From: Streptococcus ilei
GTDB taxonomy: Bacteria; Bacillota; Bacilli; Lactobacillales; Streptococcaceae
Assembly (NCBI RefSeq): GCF_000479335.1
Contig: NC_022584.1
Span: 248,001-312,000, forward strand
Direction: 5' to 3'
DNA: 64,000 nucleotides
The translations under genes and the position numbers were made by a program. Every line of letters starts with the position of its first letter. Positions within the stretch are counted from its first letter, which is position 1. The notes under the pieces were generated by a model that worked only from the letters and a program-made list of their open reading frames with translations, made no database searches and was not told where the DNA came from. Positions 57,151 through 64,000 of this stretch are shown here, one piece after another.

Positions 57151-59865
57151 TTATTTCAAATCTGACATCACTTGCTTCTTGGTGAAGGTGCGCTCTTGTT
57201 TGTTGGCGAGTGCCTTGATGCGTGCATCTAAAAGAATAGCACGGCCTTCAGCGCTCCGGGTATAGACGAGGTCATACTTACCCAGGCTCTTTCGGATCTG
57301 CTCAAGAAAGGCTTGCGCATCCTCTTTCCGTTTGTCAAAGAGGCTTGGGACAGCGAAATATTCTGTCTGATCGGACACTTTTTCCTGTGCTTTCAGGATG
57401 TAACGTTGATTTTCAATTGGTGCGAAAAATTCGATCATGGTTTGCGAAAAGAGTTCCTTCTCCCGCATGGTTCCGCCCTTCAAATAAATCAGCGTGTTGA
57501 TAGCATCCTTTCTGTCTCGTACTACTTGGATGCGGGTTTCCTGTGTTTGAATCTGTCCCGAAAGAAGCAGGACTTTGTGAATAGCTTGGCCAAAGACTTC
57601 TAAGCGTTTGTAAGGACTCTTATAGAGATAGTAGCGAAGCCAAGCAAGGAGTGAGAGAACAGCTAAGAAGAAGAGAAGAATCAGAGAAGCTGAATTCCTT
57701 CCTCCTCTATGTGAATAGTAAATAAGGTTGGCGAAAGCATCGGTCAAAGCGCCGGCCGTAAGCCACCGTGCCAGCTTTCTAGCATCGAAAAATAGAGCCA
57801 GAGGTAGGAAGTGTTTGTCCACTTGGACCTCGTTTGCAATCTCCATATTCTCTAAAATAGGGAGGGCTTTTTGCCAGCCATCTCTGAGTTCTTGACGATG
57901 GGTGGAGCGCTCTAAGGTCTCTGCATTCAGTTTTTCTAAGTGTTTTTTAGTATAGCGAATCTGATCAAAGGCCAGACGCTCGATGCCGGATTCGATGAAG
58001 GGTTCCTTGTAGTGGAGACCTAAAAATTGTTTCATCCGTCTCTCTAAAAGCTCCAGGTCAGGACTGTATTGTTTCAGCTGATCTGTGATGGCTTCGATTT
58101 CTTCCTTTTCAAGATCTGACTTTTCATACCATTTCTTTAGGGAAAGGTTGATAGAGACTAAATGCCAGATATTACTGGTCTTATTTGGCTCTTCGGGCCA
58201 CACTCGGATGGCACGACCTCGCATTTGGTTACTAAGCATAAAACTCCCGACAAAGCTAGCTAGAATCAGGGAGTTGACACAAGGAGCATCCCAGCCTTCT
58301 CCTAGAAGAGACTTGGTTCCAATCACGACTTGGATGAGCCCCTCTTGGAAGAGTTGGGTTACAGCTGTCACCAAGTCATGCTGAGAGCCAACCAAGCGAA
58401 CCTTGAGAAAATCACCAGGGGATAATTGGCCGACACTTTGGTAAGTCAGTCGGTTCGCTCCTAGAAGCTCTTCTAGTCTTGCCTTAGCAACTGTCGGGAT
58501 GATGACGATACTACCTGTTAGGACAGCGATAGCAGGTGGACTAGCTTGCTCTATGCTTTCCCTGCGAATGGATTCAAAATACGAGAGAACTCCCAATTGA
58601 GTAAATTGGGCGTCCTTGTCCCCTAGATGAACTTCAAAGTCTTGACGAATGTAGTCTGTTAAGACCAGTTGGCGCAGTTGGCTTCCAAGAGCCTGATATT
58701 CTGCCTTGAAAATCTCTCGAACCGCATTGAGTTTTCCCAGGGATTGGTTCAGCAGGAGGTCTTGTTTTTTATTGCGGACCAGTTTGACTTGTTTTCGATC
58801 GATCAAGCTGGCTGCTTTTAATTCATGGAGGAGTTGCTTTTCGTATTCTTCTGGTAGATTGTACCAGTGAGGCACCTGAAAGAGCAGACCTTGCAGGAGA
58901 ATTTCAAGCCAGTCTAGGGTGAAAGCAGGAAGTTTTTTTGCTCCAAGAAGGTCCTGGAAACGTTGGGGAAAGTCGATTCCGTTGCTCCGAAGAAAGATCA
59001 GGGTAGCAGAGAGATACTTGGGTTCATTGAGCAACTCATCATCACTAATCTGACCTGATAAGGCCTGACAGGATTGTAGGTATTGGCAAAAGAGGAGGTC
59101 TGAAGTCAGTTGTTGCAAAAGGGCATTCTTTTGTTGGCTAAAGGCATCCAACTGAGCCTGCTCTTCCTTGGTTGGAAAGGCAAAGTAGACATAGTCTTGG
59201 TGGGGACAAAGGGTCTCTTCCTTGACCAATTCGGGAACCGTAATTTCCTCATCAATCTCACCACACATGCGGATATAGCGTTCCCAAAGGGCGGGGTCCC
59301 CTTCATAAGGAGGGGTAGCGGTGAGGGAAATCATCTTTAAGTCAGGGAAGGCTTGACGAAAGGCTTCCAAGCTCTTCCACCATTCATTGCGTAGGTGGTG
59401 ACATTCATCTAAACAGAGGGTTCCCAGTGAGATTTCTTTGAAAGTAGAAAAGATGTCAAAGCCTTTGAAATCAAATGTTTCAATCTCTGCCTGGTCATCG
59501 GTATCCTCGATTTGTGATTGGCCGACGACTTGATTCATGGCACTGTGGAGGGCCTGATAAGTAGCCACTGTAATCAGCTTAGGATGTTTGAGGTCCTGAG
59601 AGATCAATTGCTCCGCTTGGCTTTCATCTTTTAAGAATGCTTGGACAATCCGGTCGACCCATTGTTGACGAATCGTGACCGTAGGTGCCAGAATCAGAGT
59701 TGGCTGGCCAAAGCGCCGGATAAATTCGATACCCAAGGTTGTTTTTCCAGAGCCAGGAGCTGCTACCAAATGCAGGTGACCATCCGCCATAAAAGCCTCA
59801 CTCTTATCGAGAACGCGTGTTTGATAGTGTCTCCATTGACCTGTAAAAGCTAGTTCTTGTAACAT
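57151..59865 (-). CDS. Large SF2 DEAD/DEAH-type helicase with a C-terminal membrane segment
   Basis: 904 residues. The N-terminal helicase core has Q-like RHYQTRVLD, motif I AAPGSGKTT (about residue 34), Ia LAPTVTIRQQW, motif II LDECHH, motif III LTATPP and a second RecA domain with LLGEGWDAP and motif VI NQMRGRAIR. After the core come about 300 residues of no recognised domain. They include a hydrophobic segment SLILLFFLAVLSLLAWL at about 724-745, unusual for a helicase. The SD AGGGAGG precedes the ATG at 59865; the longer frame to 59973 runs through it. Restriction, repair and phage-defence helicases share these motifs; the role is unknown. Confidence 0.85.
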   Translation of the reverse strand: MLQELAFTGQWRHYQTRVLDKSEAFMADGHLHLVAAPGSGKTTLGIEFIRRFGQPTLILAPTVTIRQQWVDRIVQAFLKDESQAEQLISQDLKHPKLITVATYQALHSAMNQVVGQSQIEDTDDQAEIETFDFKGFDIFSTFKEISLGTLCLDECHHLRNEWWKSLEAFRQAFPDLKMISLTATPPYEGDPALWERYIRMCGEIDEEITVPELVKEETLCPHQDYVYFAFPTKEEQAQLDAFSQQKNALLQQLTSDLLFCQYLQSCQALSGQISDDELLNEPKYLSATLIFLRSNGIDFPQRFQDLLGAKKLPAFTLDWLEILLQGLLFQVPHWYNLPEEYEKQLLHELKAASLIDRKQVKLVRNKKQDLLLNQSLGKLNAVREIFKAEYQALGSQLRQLVLTDYIRQDFEVHLGDKDAQFTQLGVLSYFESIRRESIEQASPPAIAVLTGSIVIIPTVAKARLEELLGANRLTYQSVGQLSPGDFLKVRLVGSQHDLVTAVTQLFQEGLIQVVIGTKSLLGEGWDAPCVNSLILASFVGSFMLSNQMRGRAIRVWPEEPNKTSNIWHLVSINLSLKKWYEKSDLEKEEIEAITDQLKQYSPDLELLERRMKQFLGLHYKEPFIESGIERLAFDQIRYTKKHLEKLNAETLERSTHRQELRDGWQKALPILENMEIANEVQVDKHFLPLALFFDARKLARWLTAGALTDAFANLIYYSHRGGRNSASLILLFFLAVLSLLAWLRYYLYKSPYKRLEVFGQAIHKVLLLSGQIQTQETRIQVVRDRKDAINTLIYLKGGTMREKELFSQTMIEFFAPIENQRYILKAQEKVSDQTEYFAVPSLFDKRKEDAQAFLEQIRKSLGKYDLVYTRSAEGRAILLDARIKALANKQERTFTKKQVMSDLK

Positions 59866-59966
59866 TGGTTTCCTCCCTTGTACTGTCCCCATTATATCAT
59901 AGTTGAAGGTATTCATTAGAAAGGGAGTTGCAATGGAAGAAAAATAGTCCTTTTTGCTATCTCTTC

Positions 59967-59995
59967 TTGACACAGACTAGATGGACTTATATAAT
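59967..59995 (+). promoter_or_regulatory. Promoter of the nucleoside phosphorylase gene
   Basis: TTGACA (59967-59972), 17 bases, TATAAT (59990-59995): a consensus sigma-A promoter with a 26-base leader. Confidence 0.85.
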
Positions 59996-60021
59996 GTTAC
60001 AAACAAGTTTGGAGGCAACAG

Positions 60022-60786
60022 ATGATCCATAAACATGAAATTCCTATTTTAGAGTTTGACGACAACCCACAAGCAGTCATTATGCCGACCCATGAGGGGT
60101 TAGACCTGCACCTACCTGAAAAATGCGTTTATGCTTTTTTAGAGGATGAGATTGATCGCTTCGCGAAAGTTGTCGGAGCCAAACAAGTAGCTAGCTTTGT
60201 CTCAGCTACCAAGACCTATCCGGTTTATATCATGGAGCACCAAGGAGAGGAAATCTGCTTGGCCCAAGCGCCAGTTGGATCTGCCCCTGCTGCCCAATTC
60301 ATGGATTGGTTGATTGGCTATGGGGTGAAGAAGATTATTTCAGCAGGTAGCTGTGGCGTCTTGGTGGACATGGAAGAAAATGCCTTTTTGATTCCGACCA
60401 AGGCCTTGCGAGATGAGGGAACTAGTTACCATTATGTGGCGCCTTCTCGGTATATAGAAGTGGATCGTCGAGCACTGACTGCCATTGAAACGGTTCTAAA
60501 ACAAGCGTCCATTCCCTATCAAGAGGTCATGACTTGGTCGACGGACGGCTTTTATAGAGAAACGCCCGACAAGGTAGCCTATCGCATTGAAGAAGGGTGT
60601 AGTGTGGTGGAGATGGAGTGCGCCTCACTGGCAGCAGTAGCCCAGCTTCGTGATGCGGTTTGGGGCTTGCTCCTATTTACCGCAGATTCTCTTGCAGACC
60701 TGGAAAATTATGACCAGCGTGACTGGGGGTCTGAAGCATTTGAGAAAGCCTTAGAATTATGCCTAGAAATGGTTCATCACTTGTAG
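60022..60786 (+). CDS. Nucleoside phosphorylase (PNP/UDP family)
   Basis: 254 residues. Phosphorolysis of a nucleoside in salvage. Family marks: APVGSAPAAQFMDWLIGYGVKKIISAGSCG (phosphate and sugar site) and SVVEMECASLAAVA (the MExA motif that holds the ribose). Uridine phosphorylase is my first guess and purine nucleoside phosphorylase the second. SD GGAGGC. Confidence 0.82.
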   Translation: MIHKHEIPILEFDDNPQAVIMPTHEGLDLHLPEKCVYAFLEDEIDRFAKVVGAKQVASFVSATKTYPVYIMEHQGEEICLAQAPVGSAPAAQFMDWLIGYGVKKIISAGSCGVLVDMEENAFLIPTKALRDEGTSYHYVAPSRYIEVDRRALTAIETVLKQASIPYQEVMTWSTDGFYRETPDKVAYRIEEGCSVVEMECASLAAVAQLRDAVWGLLLFTADSLADLENYDQRDWGSEAFEKALELCLEMVHHL

Positions 60787-60802
60787 GTCTATTCACTTTT
60801 TA

Positions 60803-60818
60803 TGATACAATGAAGCTA
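60803..60818 (+). promoter_or_regulatory. Extended -10 placed for a leaderless ktrB mRNA
   Basis: TGATACAAT (60803-60811) ends 6 bases before the ATG at 60818. No SD precedes that ATG. Confidence 0.5.
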
Positions 60819-62200
60819 TGTTAGTCAAATTATTTTTTAAACAATGGCAGTCTAAGATTAAAAGCCTGTCTCCGGCAAGGCGAATCTTTCTCAGCTTTGC
60901 CTTGGTTATCTTGATCGGCTCTTTCTTATTGAGTCTGCCTTTTGTCCAGCAAGCAAGCTCAAAAGCAGGTTATATCGACCACCTGTTTACAGCAGTCTCT
61001 ATGGTCTGTGTAACGGGGCTCTTTACCCAGTCAGTGGCTTCGACCTATAATGCCTGGGGGCAGTTGATCTGTATGCTATTGATTCAGATTGGTGGCCTGG
61101 GGATCTTGACCTTTATCGGTCTCTTCTTTATGGAAAGCCGTCAAAAGCTCAGCTACAAGGACCGGCAGACCATTCGGGATAGCTTTGGCTTTAGTAATAA
61201 CCAGAGCTTGGCTCGTTTTGTCCGTTCTATTTTCATTACCACCTTCACCATCGAAGGACTGGGAGCCTTGCTCCTCATGATTCGCTTCATTCCTCGCTTT
61301 GGCTGGGGCCATGGGATCTTTAACTCCATCTTTGTCGCGGTTTCGGCTTTTTGTAATGCGGGCTTTGATAATTTTGGGGGCGATAGTATGATGAGTTTCC
61401 AGACCGATTGGCTGGTGAACCTGACCTTGTCGGCCCTTATTATTACGGGGGGCTTAGGCTTTATGGTCTGGTTTGACCTGGCCACCAAGGCTCGCAATCA
61501 ATCAGGACGGCGAACCTTACGCTTCCATACCAAGGTGGTTCTCTGGTTAACAGCTGCGATCCTCCTCTTTGGGACTGTCACCAGTCTCTTGACCGAGTTT
61601 GATAATCCGGCAACCATTGGGGCCCTCCCATTGGGAGAGAAAATTTTAGTCAGCTTTTTCCAAACTGTCAGCATGCGGACAGCTGGTTTTGCCTCCTTAG
61701 ATTATACAGCAGTCCGGCCAGTGACACTCCTCATCTATCTCTTGCAGATGTTTCTAGGTGGGGCACCAGGCGGGACAGCAGGGGGCATGAAGATCACCAC
61801 CTTCCTGGTCCTCTTGCTCCTGGCTCGGAAGGAACTGTTGGGGCTACCACATACTAACTTAGGAAAACGAACAATTTCACCGGACCTTGTTCAACGTTCC
61901 TTTGGGACGGCGGTGATTTTCCAGTTGACCTTCTTAGTGGGACTATTAGGAATCTGTTTGGTGACGCCGGATGGCCAACGCTTTATTTATTTGGTCTTTG
62001 AGGTGGTATCCGCTCTAGCGACAGTGGGAGTGACCGCCAATGTAACCTCGACCTTAAATGGAGCGGGACTAGGCATTATCATGGTCCTCATGTTTATTGG
62101 ACGGATCGGTCCCTTGACCCTCATGGTCAGCTTGAACAATTACCAAGCCAAGAAAGCAGATACCTTGCAGTATGCCAAGGCAGACATCATTATCGGATAG
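60818..62200 (+). CDS. ktrB: Potassium uptake channel subunit KtrB/TrkH
   Basis: 460 residues with four M1-P-M2 repeats. The four selectivity-filter segments are VSMVCVTGLF, VSAFCNAGFDNF, VSMRTAGFAS and VSALATVGVTAN, each with the conserved Gly. The gate region APGGTAGGMK is present. The partner is the RCK protein encoded 9 bases downstream. Confidence 0.9.
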   Translation: MLVKLFFKQWQSKIKSLSPARRIFLSFALVILIGSFLLSLPFVQQASSKAGYIDHLFTAVSMVCVTGLFTQSVASTYNAWGQLICMLLIQIGGLGILTFIGLFFMESRQKLSYKDRQTIRDSFGFSNNQSLARFVRSIFITTFTIEGLGALLLMIRFIPRFGWGHGIFNSIFVAVSAFCNAGFDNFGGDSMMSFQTDWLVNLTLSALIITGGLGFMVWFDLATKARNQSGRRTLRFHTKVVLWLTAAILLFGTVTSLLTEFDNPATIGALPLGEKILVSFFQTVSMRTAGFASLDYTAVRPVTLLIYLLQMFLGGAPGGTAGGMKITTFLVLLLLARKELLGLPHTNLGKRTISPDLVQRSFGTAVIFQLTFLVGLLGICLVTPDGQRFIYLVFEVVSALATVGVTANVTSTLNGAGLGIIMVLMFIGRIGPLTLMVSLNNYQAKKADTLQYAKADIIIG

Positions 62201-62209
62201 GAGAAACTT

Positions 62210-62884
62210 ATGGCGAATCGAACCATTGGAATTTTAGGATTAGGGATTTTTGGACAGAGTGTCCTAAAAACGCTGCAGGACCAGGATGTGGATATTATTG
62301 CCATTGACGATCACGCAGATGTGATCAACCAGTATGAATCCATGATTACAACTGGAATTGTCGGGGATATTACGGAGTTGGACCTCCTGGATGCGGCAGA
62401 TATTGGGAATTGTGACACAGTCGTCATCGCGACGGGTGAAAACCTAGAGTCCAGTGTACTGGCTGTCATGCACTGTAAGGCCCTTGGCGTCGAGCACGTC
62501 ATTGCCAAGATCAAGAATGAAGTGACCAAGGAAGTCCTTGAGAAAATTGGGGCTGATTTGGTCATCCTACCAGAGGTAGAAGCAGGGATGTCCCTAGCTA
62601 AGATGATTCTCTTCCAACATGGGATTGAAGTTTTCCAGTTGGATGAAGAAGTGGTGGTAGCTGAGTTTACAGTCCCAGCTAGCTGGGTAGGCAAAAGCCT
62701 TCAAGACTTGGCAGTCAGAGAGGATTACCATCTCAATATTATTGGTTATCGAAATGCGGAAGACCAACCACTTCAGATTCAGATTAGTCCCGATTTTATC
62801 TGGCCAGAAGGCGTGCGCGTGATGGCAGTGACAGACAACCAATATTTGGACAGAATCCAAGACCTCTTAGAGGAATCGAACTAA
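62210..62884 (+). CDS. ktrA: Potassium channel regulatory subunit KtrA (CabP-like RCK protein)
   Basis: 224 residues. RCK_N domain with GLGIFGQSV and the ribose-binding acid in AIDDHADV; RCK_C domain from about residue 140. It gates KtrB in response to nucleotides. The pneumococcal counterpart CabP binds cyclic di-AMP through its RCK_C domain, and the same control is likely here. SD AGGAGA. Directly followed by family 2 copy 4. Confidence 0.9.
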   Translation: MANRTIGILGLGIFGQSVLKTLQDQDVDIIAIDDHADVINQYESMITTGIVGDITELDLLDAADIGNCDTVVIATGENLESSVLAVMHCKALGVEHVIAKIKNEVTKEVLEKIGADLVILPEVEAGMSLAKMILFQHGIEVFQLDEEVVVAEFTVPASWVGKSLQDLAVREDYHLNIIGYRNAEDQPLQIQISPDFIWPEGVRVMAVTDNQYLDRIQDLLEESN

Positions 62885-62885
62885 G

Positions 62886-63023
62886 AGAGAGTGGGACAGA
62901 AATCGGTCATTCGTTAGAATTCGATTTCGTCGTCCCACCTCCGCACAGTTGAGTAGGGCTGTAAAAGCTGATGAAATCAGCCTAGTAGAGCCCACTCAAC
63001 CACTGCGTCTTGCTCGACAATCC
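62886..63023 (+). repeat. Family 2 nested-hairpin repeat, copy 4
   Basis: Begins 2 bases after the ktrA stop. One change in the inner arm (CAGCCTAGTAG instead of CAGCGTAGTAG) leaves the paired bases intact. Confidence 0.85.
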
Positions 63024-63035
63024 AAAGATAATTGA

Positions 63036-63066
63036 GAGGCTAGGACTTTTGTCCCAGCCTCTTTAT
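63036..63066 (+). terminator. Terminator attached to family 2 copy 4
   Basis: GAGGCTAGGAC-tttt-GTCCCAGCCTC with one mismatch and T4. It ends the ktrBA transcript. Confidence 0.75.
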
Positions 63067-63170
63067 CGATACCATTTTATTACTATCTAAAAATTAAAGT
63101 TTTTTTAAGCTATTTCTTATATAGTAGAACTATCAGAAATACTTCCATAGTGGGAATAGAAGGATGAATG

Positions 63171-63935
63171 ATGAACATTCTTAAGTTTATACGACCAGAA
63201 AAGCCTTTAAAAGAGCTCAAGTGGTATGATATCGCCATTGTAACTGCGATCATGTTTGGGCAGTTTATTGTCTGGTCTACAGAACTCTTCCTTGCCAGTC
63301 TTCAACCAGTTGCTCAAACCGTTACTGCAGCTACTGAAACGACAGCCAATACAGCTACGGATGGCGCAGCATACTCTAGCAACTTCACCTTGCAAATCAT
63401 CTTATTAGCCCTTGCTTTGACCTACTTGCTTCTACGTAATTTTGATTTTAAACAGCTTCCTATCCGTTTTAAATGGTCCGTCTTCTTTTGGGTACCCTTT
63501 ATTTTTGCCATCGTTGGTCTGTTTGGGGATATCGTGACAACGGTGAGTGGAGAGTATGATTACTTCAATATCAATCTCCTCGCTTATATCGATCCCATGC
63601 AGATTATCCACAAGTTCTTAGCGCTTAGTCCCATGGCAATTGCTTATGCCTTTCTCAATGGCTTCTATGAAGAGTTCTTCTTCTTAGGAGTCATGACATC
63701 TGTTAATCAGAAGTACAAGTGGTGGGCACTGGCTTATTCGACCTTGATTCGGATCTCCTTCCATACCTACCAAGGTTTGCTTTGGGCAGTGGTTATCGGA
63801 GTAATCTATGGACTCTTCTACTATGTTCTCTACAAGAAGGTGATCAAAAACCTCTTGCCATTCTTCCTCATACATGCCTTGGCCGATATGTTTGGCTCTA
63901 GCATACTCTATCTTTTAATCAACTGGGGAAGTTAA
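63171..63935 (+). CDS. CPBP-family intramembrane protein with an altered EExxxR motif
   Basis: 254 residues and about six to eight membrane segments. The CPBP (Abi) family motifs are YEEFFFLGV, SFHTYQGLL and HALADMFG. In classic members motif 1 is EExxxR; here the Arg position is Leu. The two Glu and the two His that bind the metal or activate water remain, so protease activity is possible but unsure. The start at 63171 gives better spacing to AAGGA than 63168. No known partner nearby. Confidence 0.75.
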   Translation: MNILKFIRPEKPLKELKWYDIAIVTAIMFGQFIVWSTELFLASLQPVAQTVTAATETTANTATDGAAYSSNFTLQIILLALALTYLLLRNFDFKQLPIRFKWSVFFWVPFIFAIVGLFGDIVTTVSGEYDYFNINLLAYIDPMQIIHKFLALSPMAIAYAFLNGFYEEFFFLGVMTSVNQKYKWWALAYSTLIRISFHTYQGLLWAVVIGVIYGLFYYVLYKKVIKNLLPFFLIHALADMFGSSILYLLINWGS

Positions 63936-63946
63936 TAAAATAGTTG

Positions 63947-63975
63947 AAAAATCGGACATTTTGTCCGGTTTTTTT
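63947..63975 (+). terminator. Terminator after the CPBP gene
   Basis: CGGACA-ttt-TGTCCG with flanking A- and T-tracts. Confidence 0.8.
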
Positions 63976-64000
63976 ATCTGCTTTGAATCTCTTGAATGAT

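Noticed and set aside
63092-63110. ATTAAA-N5-TTTAAG before the CPBP gene as a CiaR site
   Set aside because: Only one half-site is a full match and the other matches 4 of 6 in an AT-rich stretch; chance is likely.

Overview
The window is a stretch of a streptococcal chromosome. The gene content and order (rsmF-pst-phoU, pepN-ciaRH, an msm/raf galactoside operon with galKTE, dexB, and a fused ABC permease/binding protein of the EgtU type) fit the oral viridans group. The sanguinis/parasanguinis side is my best guess. Many genes have textbook SD sequences, and extended -10 (TGn-TATAAT) promoters are frequent. There is no tRNA, rRNA, CRISPR array, prophage or intact insertion sequence.

Layout. 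1-6.6 kb: housekeeping genes (end of an alpha/beta hydrolase, an RclA/Har-type flavoprotein, truB-ribF, spx, a UPF0223 protein, an inositol phosphatase, rsmF). 6.7-11.7 kb: the phosphate operon pstS-pstC-pstA-pstB-pstB-phoU. 11.8-18 kb: pepN, bioY (minus strand), a low-complexity membrane protein, then ciaR-ciaH. 18-27 kb: gloA, the peptidoglycan deacetylase pgdA, a DEAD-box helicase with a Gfo/Idh oxidoreductase, udk, a YoaK protein, a GAF-type methionine sulfoxide reductase and dnaX. 27-50 kb: birA, then a carbohydrate island. The island has two regulators (GalR, MsmR), aga-msmEFG-gtfA, a wall-anchored GH3 enzyme, galK-galT-galE, a GH31 glucosidase and dexB. Several cre-like sites mark the island as a likely CcpA target. 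It imports alpha-galactosides and isomalto-oligosaccharides, cleaves them and feeds galactose into the Leloir pathway. No MsmK-type ATPase is encoded here, so one from elsewhere must energise the importer. 50-64 kb: an EgtUV-like ABC transporter, a TetR regulator with a divergent cation-efflux protein, a ferrochelatase with no haem-pathway neighbours, a zinc alcohol dehydrogenase, a large SF2 helicase with a membrane segment, a nucleoside phosphorylase, the KtrB/KtrA potassium system and a CPBP-family membrane protein.

The least explained part is the non-coding DNA. Three structured repeat families occupy the intergenic gaps. Family 1 is a cloverleaf of about 132-182 bp, with three good copies and one split copy. 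Its arms change sequence from copy to copy while keeping base pairing. Family 2 has four nearly identical copies of about 138 bp; three are followed by a rho-independent terminator. Family 3 is bounded by GATACAAAGGG and CCCGTGTTCAATT; one copy interrupts a family 1 element at about 45.65-45.88 kb. A second recurring theme is promoters whose extended -10 lies only 6-7 bases before an ATG (ribF, pgdA, the GAF protein, a small ORF after dnaX, and ktrB). These predict leaderless mRNAs. A third is a run of four 11-bp-spaced CiaR-type half-sites in front of the low-complexity gene that precedes ciaRH.

All calls come from reading the sequence and remembered family features. No database search was run.
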